Shown here: piece after piece, positions 42,047-47,942 of the stretch
Numbering within the stretch: the stretch's first letter is position 1
How the letters are laid out: each line of letters starts with the position of its first letter
Assembly (NCBI GenBank): GCA_902587165.1
Contig: CACIKF010000010.1
Span: 1 to 47,942 of the forward strand
DNA length: 47,942 nucleotides
Source: Puniceicoccaceae bacterium
Lineage (GTDB): Bacteria > Verrucomicrobiota > Verrucomicrobiia > Opitutales > Coraliomargaritaceae
Direction of reading: 5' to 3'
The notes under the pieces: generated by a model
Told to the model about the DNA's origin: nothing
Database searches by the model: none
The model's input: only the letters and a program-made list of their open reading frames with translations
Translations under genes and position numbers: made by a program

Positions 42047-45000
42047 ATGCTGTCTAGATTTACTTTAAAAAGTTTATTATCTGTCTCTTTAATCATCTGC
42101 TCATTACAGGTTTCTAATGCACAGAATGATGCCGGACAACTAGGCTTCACTGCACTCCAAGGCCAAGCAAATACGCTGGTCGAAAACGGCAAGCTCATCG
42201 AGGCCATGCCTCTACTCAAAGAGTTAGTCAAGCGCGTCGAGGCCTCCGATAACTCGGAAATCAAACTCGACTTTCCCATCTTCCTTATTGGGACTGGTCA
42301 TATCCAGCAATATATAGCTTCGAAACAAACTAACGAGCTGAGCGAAGCCCTCCGTTGGTATGATAGGTTAGAAAAAGAGTTCCCAAACTCACCTAAGATC
42401 AAGGATATGCTATTCAAAAGGATCGACGTTTTGCGCGCTCTCAGTAACAATAATGAAGCGATAGACCTGATGCAAAAAATCCTATCAGGCGGCTATAGAA
42501 ATGTGCGCCTAAGCCAAAGTGAGCAAACTAAGTTGCTCAAGGATCTCACCCAAATCTACTACAGCACTGGTCAATTATCCGCTGGCCTGCCCTACTTTGG
42601 TCAACTCTTCGAAATCGCTCGTAATCCTGAAGATCAAGCTTTGGCTGCTGCTGCCAGCTTTGAGGCACTTTTTCAAGCCGAGCGCCTTGACGACGCACTC
42701 AATTTGTTACCTGGGCTAGCAAAGGAGTCAGCAGTCCGCTATCGCCCACGCCTCAATGTTGCTCTCCTAAAAGCAAGCGATAAGCTGGTCGAAGTAGGAC
42801 GAGTCAATGATGCCGCTCTAACGCTGAACTTAATCAAAACGACTGATATCATGATTGAGTGGACCGAAGGAGAAATCGAATCCAAGGTAGCCCGAGTCGA
42901 ACAACGAACTGCACTAGGCAATTCATCTAGTGAATTCGTCGAGCGCCTTCAACAAGAGATCAACACACTCAAAGCTAACCTAGAACACCTTCGGAAGCTA
43001 CCAACGCTACGCAATGAACTGCTCGTCCGCCGCGCCCGTAACTACACTAAAACAGCTCGTCGCTACGAAGCCTTCTGGATGTTCTATGATCTGATGGAGG
43101 AAAATCCCGATGATGACCAAGCAGAGTTCTACCACTACGCCACTTTCTCTAATGCTCTTCAAATCGGCAAAACTGAGACCGCAATCGGAGTAGGAAAAAT
43201 CTATCGCAGTAAATTCCCGAATGGCGACTTCTACTCGGATGTGAGTGGTGCCCTCGCCGTCGAACTCCAAAAGCTTGGACGAAACGAAGAGTTCCTAGAG
43301 CTCGCAGTCGACTTTCTAGGCACTCGCCCTCTTGACGCAGTATCCCGTAGCCTATTCGCACAATGGGCGACCTACCTCATCGAGCAGCAACGCTACACCG
43401 CACTAATCACGCAAGCTGGCGAGTGGTACAACGCACACAGCAATTCGATCTACGAGGATGGCATCTTCTACTGGGGCGGTCTAGCCGAACTCCAAATAAG
43501 TCAGTTCGAAGACGCTGTCGGTAGCTTCTCACGCTTAGTCGATCGATATCCGACCAGTGTTTACGCTGAAGACGGCCTTCTCCGCAAAGGTGCTGCCCTA
43601 TTCTACGCGCAGCGCTTTGAAGAATCTCGAGACGTGCTCTACGCCTATGTCGAGAAATACCCAGCAGGGAACGCTCTCGACCAAGCCTACTTCTTCCTCG
43701 GAGAAGTCGAGTATCTTGCGGGTAACCTTGAACTAGCTCTCGACCACTTCCACAAAGCCGACAGTATCACGACTCTCCAAGATGTTCATAACGGTGCGGC
43801 CTTCCGGATCGGCACAGTGCTCGAAGAGCTCGGCCGCTATGAAGAAATGGCTACGCACTTTGAGGCCTACATCGAGCGATTTGGAGAAAAGGCTGATCTG
43901 ACTCGAGCTGTCTTACAACTCGGATTAGCCTTTGAATATTTGATGCGCCCAGTGGACATGCTTTCTCTCTATCGCGAAAACATCGAAATCTACGCCAAAA
44001 AACCCAACATCGATGGCGTTGACGCGCTGATCGAAAGTTACGCTGAGAAATATAATAAAAATAAGACCCTATTGACCCGCACCGTGGCCTTCTTTGACCG
44101 CCTGGAAAGCGATCTGGATTTCCGCACAAAAATCATCACTGACCGAGGTTTCCTCTTTGAACATTTCTACGTCAATCCAGATATCGATCAGCCTCTCTAC
44201 AATAAACTGCGCCGCGATCCAGCCTTTACCGACGCACTGGTAGAAGACATGTCGCCGATCCAAGACTTGATTACTCCCTATCGCTCGCAACTAAACGCCT
44301 ATCCTAGCGAGATTCCCCAGGATTATTTCAAAGATCAATTAAGCAAGGCGCTTGAGGCTGACGATATTATCGCAGAAACACGGATGCTCATGGGCCTCTA
44401 TCGACTAAATGTCCAGATCGACCCCAAGAAACCCTACGATTCCACACTTCTTGAGCAACTCACTCCTCGCGCCATACTTTACGTTGCCGACTACGAGCGC
44501 GACAAGCGTCTACTTTTTGCCGAAGAAGCTTGGAACCATTTGCTCATTAACTACCCGACCGACGATGCGACTATTGTTGCCTTCATGCGCCTAGCCGATG
44601 TCACCGCAGAGAAGGCTGACCTTTCAGGTGCGCTAAACTATCTTGAACAAATTGTTACACAATTCCCCGGCTCACCCAAAATTCCTGCAGTCATGCTGCG
44701 CCAAGGCGAACTGCTTAGCGAGATGGCGCGCGCGGAAGAAGCACGTGAAAAGTACCAGTATATACTCCGCGTACCAGAGTGGCGCGGCATACTACACGCG
44801 CGAGCACTCTACCAAATTGGTGAGTCTTACATGGCGGAAGATGCTTACGCGAAAGCTCACGGTTTTTACGAGCGTACCTTCCTCGGCTACCCACATCTCG
44901 CCGAATGGAGTGCGCGCGCCTACCTCGCGGACGCCAAGGCCTTGATCGGCATGGGCGAGAAGCAAGATGCGATTAATACTCTCAACGAAGCAGTGGTAGA

Positions 45001-45070
45001 AATTTCCGCGACCGCTCCCGCCGACATCCTAAAATCGATCAAAGCCAAATTAAAAGAGCTCCAAGGATGA
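42047..45070 (+). CDS. Large exported TPR-repeat protein
   Basis: A 1007-residue protein with a signal peptide (about 1-25, ending SNAQN) and no membrane helix later. The rest consists of many 34-residue helix-turn-helix TPR-like units: for example LNLLPGLAKES..., GLAELQISQFEDAVGSFSRLVDRYPTS (about 479-505), YFFLGEVEYLAGNLELALDHFHKA (about 548-571), FMRLADVTAEKADLSGALNYLEQIVTQFPGSPK (about 846-878). It is likely a periplasmic or outer-membrane-linked scaffold. A second TPR gene overlaps its stop by 4 bp (ATGA), then an ExbB/ExbD motor follows, so a role with this motor is likely. Confidence 0.82.
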   Translation: MLSRFTLKSLLSVSLIICSLQVSNAQNDAGQLGFTALQGQANTLVENGKLIEAMPLLKELVKRVEASDNSEIKLDFPIFLIGTGHIQQYIASKQTNELSEALRWYDRLEKEFPNSPKIKDMLFKRIDVLRALSNNNEAIDLMQKILSGGYRNVRLSQSEQTKLLKDLTQIYYSTGQLSAGLPYFGQLFEIARNPEDQALAAAASFEALFQAERLDDALNLLPGLAKESAVRYRPRLNVALLKASDKLVEVGRVNDAALTLNLIKTTDIMIEWTEGEIESKVARVEQRTALGNSSSEFVERLQQEINTLKANLEHLRKLPTLRNELLVRRARNYTKTARRYEAFWMFYDLMEENPDDDQAEFYHYATFSNALQIGKTETAIGVGKIYRSKFPNGDFYSDVSGALAVELQKLGRNEEFLELAVDFLGTRPLDAVSRSLFAQWATYLIEQQRYTALITQAGEWYNAHSNSIYEDGIFYWGGLAELQISQFEDAVGSFSRLVDRYPTSVYAEDGLLRKGAALFYAQRFEESRDVLYAYVEKYPAGNALDQAYFFLGEVEYLAGNLELALDHFHKADSITTLQDVHNGAAFRIGTVLEELGRYEEMATHFEAYIERFGEKADLTRAVLQLGLAFEYLMRPVDMLSLYRENIEIYAKKPNIDGVDALIESYAEKYNKNKTLLTRTVAFFDRLESDLDFRTKIITDRGFLFEHFYVNPDIDQPLYNKLRRDPAFTDALVEDMSPIQDLITPYRSQLNAYPSEIPQDYFKDQLSKALEADDIIAETRMLMGLYRLNVQIDPKKPYDSTLLEQLTPRAILYVADYERDKRLLFAEEAWNHLLINYPTDDATIVAFMRLADVTAEKADLSGALNYLEQIVTQFPGSPKIPAVMLRQGELLSEMARAEEAREKYQYILRVPEWRGILHARALYQIGESYMAEDAYAKAHGFYERTFLGYPHLAEWSARAYLADAKALIGMGEKQDAINTLNEAVVEISATAPADILKSIKAKLKELQG

Positions 45071-46200
45071 ATTTAGACTACACAAAATTCCGTCGCACTA
45101 TCATTAAGCGTATAATAAGCCTAGTTTTCGCGATCGCTGTTGTACAGGCCCCTACTACCGCGAAAGAAGTTAATTCTTACTGGATTGAATACGGAAAGGA
45201 ACCTGTCCTTATCCAGCAAAACAATAACGGCGCCGTGCAAACGCTTAAATTTGTTAGCTTTCAAGACGGGATGCTAGTCGCAGAGCTCGAAGGTGGCGTC
45301 GGCGAAATCTCACTTCCCGTGAGTGAATCGATGGTGCGGACCCTGCGCCTTGATAACTCAAAAATGCCCGAAATTGAACGGATGATCCGCCGCGGAAACT
45401 TCACCCCTGCGCTAGACCTTCTTCGCCCCAAAGCTTACCCATTGATCAAATTCCATCAGGTTCCCGAGAGTTTTACTCAGCTGCACTCACCCATTCGTTC
45501 CCTAATCGAAACGCTCATTAAGGCTAAAGAACATAAGGAAGCCCACGACCTACTCAATCGTATCCAGCTCAACAAAGTCGGCATCAAATATAGCCAAATA
45601 GCCATCGCACTCATGGGTGCCTACCTAAGTGACGGTGACTCCGATAAGGTGGCTAAAATGACGGAAATCATTCCTGTAGAAGGTCAGTATGCAGTCAACA
45701 TCCGCCCAATCGTGGACGCAGCTGATGCCCTCCGTGCGGCCGGTAAATACGAAGCTGTTATTCCCCTCTACCGCCAGATCAAGACCGTCGTATCCGACGA
45801 TGTAAAAAAGAACGTACAGATGTGGCTTGCCTATTGCCTCGTGCTTGCTGACCGTGTCGATGAGGCCACTCCAATGATTGAGGCACTCGAAGAGCCAAAA
45901 CCCAACGAGCGACTCTTCTCGCTCTATAAGTTACTTCAAGGCTCGCGCGCACACCGCGGTGAAAACTACGGGAAAGCACTTGATGTCCTGACACGCGGCT
46001 TCGTTCGCGCACAGACTTCATATGACTGGGTCCCAGAGATGCTTTATCTGATCGGCGATTGCTATGCGCGTTCCGAGGATAAGCTCGCCGCTCGTAATGT
46101 TTGGACAGAGATTGCCATTCTCTATCCCGAATCACCGTGGGCAAAGAGCGCCGAAAGCTCGCTTGCACAACTTCCCGAACCTGAACAAACTATAGAATAA
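45067..46200 (+). CDS. Exported TPR-repeat protein (partner of motor)
   Basis: A 377-residue protein with an N-terminal hydrophobic segment (about 14-32) followed by a beta-rich part (ITYGKEPVL-like strands near 40-70) and TPR-like repeats: for example RRGNFTPALDLLRPKAYP, KAKEHKEAHDLLNRI, YLIGDCYARSEDKLAARNVWTEIAILYPESPWAKSAE (about 327-364). Its start overlaps the stop of the big TPR gene by 4 bp, so the two are translationally coupled. It is probably located in the periplasm. No named family is recognised. ExbB follows after 54 bp. Confidence 0.8.
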   Translation: MNLDYTKFRRTIIKRIISLVFAIAVVQAPTTAKEVNSYWIEYGKEPVLIQQNNNGAVQTLKFVSFQDGMLVAELEGGVGEISLPVSESMVRTLRLDNSKMPEIERMIRRGNFTPALDLLRPKAYPLIKFHQVPESFTQLHSPIRSLIETLIKAKEHKEAHDLLNRIQLNKVGIKYSQIAIALMGAYLSDGDSDKVAKMTEIIPVEGQYAVNIRPIVDAADALRAAGKYEAVIPLYRQIKTVVSDDVKKNVQMWLAYCLVLADRVDEATPMIEALEEPKPNERLFSLYKLLQGSRAHRGENYGKALDVLTRGFVRAQTSYDWVPEMLYLIGDCYARSEDKLAARNVWTEIAILYPESPWAKSAESSLAQLPEPEQTIE

Positions 46201-46254
46201 CAAATAAAAAAACATTTTAACGTCCCCTAACTAAAGTACTTTAAAATAAACATC

Positions 46255-47028
46255 ATGAATATATCTAAACTACGCATCCTTCCTGCCATCATCGCCATCG
46301 CACTGTTCGCCGTCGCTACGCAGTGGGTGCTAACACTACCGCTTAGTGCTCAGGATACTGAGCTTGCAGCTCAGATCGCCGATGAATCACAAGAAAAGTC
46401 GCTCATCGACATGTATAAAGCTGGTGGATGGGCAATGTATCCTCTCACTCTCCTTTCAATCGGTGGTTTCGGATTGATTGTTTACAACTTTCTGGCGGTG
46501 CGTCCCGAACCGATCCTCAACACTGCGGCGACTGTGCAAATAGACGAAGCACTTGCTGCGCTCGACGTGGAAAAAGCCAAAACCATTTGCCAAGAGAACC
46601 CTTCACCTATTACAAACATCATTGAGGCGGGCATGAACCGTGTCGACGTCAACAACTTCGACCCAGAACAAGTCAAAGAAGCGATTGAAGAGTCCAGTTC
46701 CGAAGAGCTTTCCGGACCCTTCGTTTTAATCAACTACCTTTCAGTGGTTGGTTCGCTCTCCCCCATGGTTGGTTTACTCGGAACCGTTTCTGGTATGGTC
46801 AAAGCCTTTAACGTGATTGAAGCTGAAGGCGCGGGTAGTGCCCAAGCGCTTGCGGGCAACATTTCGGAAGCCCTAATCACTACTGCGACTGGCATGATCG
46901 TTGGTATTCCTGCCATGTTCTTCTTCTTCTTCTTTAAGAATCGCTACGGTAAGATCACTTCGCGCATCGGCCGCGTAGTAGGCGAGTTACAGTTTACTCT
47001 TAATAAAGCGATCAAGAACCGCGCCTAA
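46255..47028 (+). CDS. ExbB/TolQ/MotA-type proton channel protein
   Basis: A 257-residue inner-membrane protein. An N-terminal hydrophobic segment (about 9-31) precedes three membrane helices of the ExbB/TolQ fold. Family text is GGWAMYPLTLLSIGGFGLIVYNF (about 56-78), SPMVGLLGTVSGMVKAFNVI (about 177-196) and ALITTATGMIVGIPAMFFFFFFKNR (about 212-236). It uses the proton gradient together with ExbD to energise an envelope process. It lies in an operon with two TPR genes upstream and two ExbD genes downstream, so the motor is likely dedicated to the TPR complex. TonB is not seen in the window. Confidence 0.92.
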   Translation: MNISKLRILPAIIAIALFAVATQWVLTLPLSAQDTELAAQIADESQEKSLIDMYKAGGWAMYPLTLLSIGGFGLIVYNFLAVRPEPILNTAATVQIDEALAALDVEKAKTICQENPSPITNIIEAGMNRVDVNNFDPEQVKEAIEESSSEELSGPFVLINYLSVVGSLSPMVGLLGTVSGMVKAFNVIEAEGAGSAQALAGNISEALITTATGMIVGIPAMFFFFFFKNRYGKITSRIGRVVGELQFTLNKAIKNRA

Positions 47029-47057
47029 TCCCGTCCACTCACGCACACCAAACAGCT

Positions 47058-47462
47058 ATGGCTATGTGGACACCCGAAGAAGTTGACCCGGAGTTTGAAC
47101 TGACTCCGATGATCGACGTCGTCTTCCTGCTGATCGCGTTCTTCATGACGCTGATCAGTTTCATCAGCGCTGAACTGGTAGAATTAGAACTACCAGAAGC
47201 AGTCGAGGCCAGCATCCCCGAAGAACCGGGTGATCGCCAATACATATCTATCGATCAAGAAGGCCAGCTCTACTTTGGTGCCTCAGCGATCACTGAAGAA
47301 GCTCTCACTGCTCAACTACTAGCACTCAAGGCTGAACTTCCTAGGCTCAAAGTTTTCCTACGCGCTGACTCCAATACCGCTCACCGCCATGTCAACAGCG
47401 TGATGAAAGCCACCGCTAAAGCTGGCATCTTCGACCTCATTTTCGCCTCAGCAAAGGACTAA
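47058..47462 (+). CDS. ExbD/TolR family protein, first copy
   Basis: A 134-residue protein with one N-terminal membrane helix (ELTPMIDVVFLLIAFFMTLISFI, about 14-36). The Asp in PMIDVVFLL is the conserved proton-carrying residue. The periplasmic domain has VFLRADSNTAHRHVNSVMKATAKAGIFDLIFA, matching the end of ExbD/TolR. It acts with ExbB from the previous gene (30 bp apart). The N-terminal EVDPEFELTP is a standard cytoplasmic start. No Shine-Dalgarno is seen. Confidence 0.93.
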   Translation: MAMWTPEEVDPEFELTPMIDVVFLLIAFFMTLISFISAELVELELPEAVEASIPEEPGDRQYISIDQEGQLYFGASAITEEALTAQLLALKAELPRLKVFLRADSNTAHRHVNSVMKATAKAGIFDLIFASAKD

Positions 47463-47464
47463 TT

Positions 47465-47913
47465 ATGAAGGTCAGCTCAGTACTCGAATCCGAAGATAAA
47501 GTCGACATCACACCGATGATCGACGTCGTCTTTTTGCTCCTCATTTATTTCATGTTCCTCCCGCTCCAGCAAGAGGCGGATATTGGTATCAAACTACCTA
47601 GTAATACACCCCCTGCAGAGAATCTAGAACTGCCCAGTGAGCACATTGTTGAAATCTTCCCTAACGGGCTGATTCTGCTGAATGGGGCACCCATGGATGG
47701 AGTCGACGATCGTAATATGGAGCGTCTCAGTAAGACCTTGACTCGCCTCAAGCTATCCTCAGCCCGGGCGGGCCTCGACACCGGGGGCGCATCGACACCG
47801 TGGTTAAAATCCAGGCTGATCCTGACTCGCCGCACCAGCGTGCAATCGACGTGCTCAACGCATCCGCTCTTGCGGACATTACCAAAGTCTCATTCGCCGC
47901 CTATGGAAATTAA
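47465..47913 (+). pseudogene. ExbD/TolR family protein, second copy, with apparent frameshift
   Basis: Begins at ATG 47465 with AAGGA just upstream, and reads KVDITPMIDVVFLLLIYFMF (membrane helix with the key Asp) and a normal periplasmic part up to about residue 105. There the frame turns to unlike text and stops at 47926. In the next frame the missing end is plain: RIDTVVKIQADPDSPHQRAI, then DVLNASALADITKVSFAAYGN, stop at 47911-47913. One base lost in the G-run at 47783-47787 (five G; six would restore) explains this. It may be a true mutation or a sequencing error. The next gene may begin at GTG 47923. Confidence 0.8.
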
Positions 47914-47942
47914 GAATTTCTCGTGATTATCCCACAGAAAAA

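Noticed and set aside
47545-47835. A minus-strand frame over the second exbD
   Set aside because: It is antisense to a clear ExbD frame and has low-complexity text.

Overview
The window reads as a chromosomal core-genome segment of a bacterium of the PVC group, most likely Verrucomicrobiota and probably close to the marine Opitutia (Puniceicoccales and relatives). That placement is inference from gene content, not from a marker tree. It rests on a GreA factor with a very long N-terminal extension of the kind known in Chlamydiae, a DUF2256/photolyase/DUF2805 cassette of the kind seen in marine bacteria, two TPR proteins joined to an ExbB/ExbD motor, and secreted SHD1-like and C39-like domains. 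Base composition is moderate, codon use looks uniform, and I see no phage, insertion sequence, CRISPR array, rRNA or tRNA. Few genes carry a recognisable Shine-Dalgarno sequence.

Layout. 1-7 kb: uvrA (cut by the left edge), a glutaredoxin, the extended greA and rsmB. 6.2-9.7 kb: class I fumarase followed on the same strand by a Cys/His-rich secreted protein, a periplasmic HMA-like protein and an outer-membrane barrel, which looks like a metal-related group. 10-16 kb: an anchored LolA/LolB-like protein, hisS, an IHF/HU protein, a ClpX-like AAA+ ATPase with a second C-terminal small domain, menG/ubiE and a TMEM14-like protein. 16.3-18.2 kb: a tightly overlapping DUF2256, photolyase-like and DUF2805 operon, with the DUF2256 gene only about 52 codons long. 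18.3-22 kb: two DoxX-like membrane proteins meeting tail to tail, a thioesterase, a cold-shock protein with a strong terminator, fmt and a DEDDh exonuclease.

22-24.5 kb: two peptide-type ABC permeases without binding protein or ATPase, a conserved hypothetical, and a remnant of an AraC-family DNA-binding domain. 24.5-34 kb: a SurA/PpiC-like chaperone, rlmN, a methyltransferase, glnS, a galactokinase, an MFS transporter, a secreted C39-like peptidase and rsmG. 34-42 kb: dinB, a 484-bp gene-free stretch holding two related hairpin-bearing repeats, dciA (DUF721), thyA-folA, recN with a YIP1-like membrane protein, and an ABC-F ATPase. 42-47.9 kb: an operon of two TPR proteins, ExbB and two ExbD proteins, the second with an apparent frameshift in a G-run.

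How it fits together: DNA repair and damage tolerance (uvrA, photolyase-like, recN, dinB, exonuclease), translation (hisS, glnS, fmt, rsmB, rsmG, rlmN, ABC-F), thymidylate/folate synthesis, and a proton-motive-force-driven envelope motor. The most unusual items are the photolyase cassette with altered flavin-site residues, the TPR/ExbBD operon with its frameshift, the ClpX-like protein with a duplicated small domain, the Cys/His-rich, HMA and barrel trio, and the repeat pair upstream of dciA.
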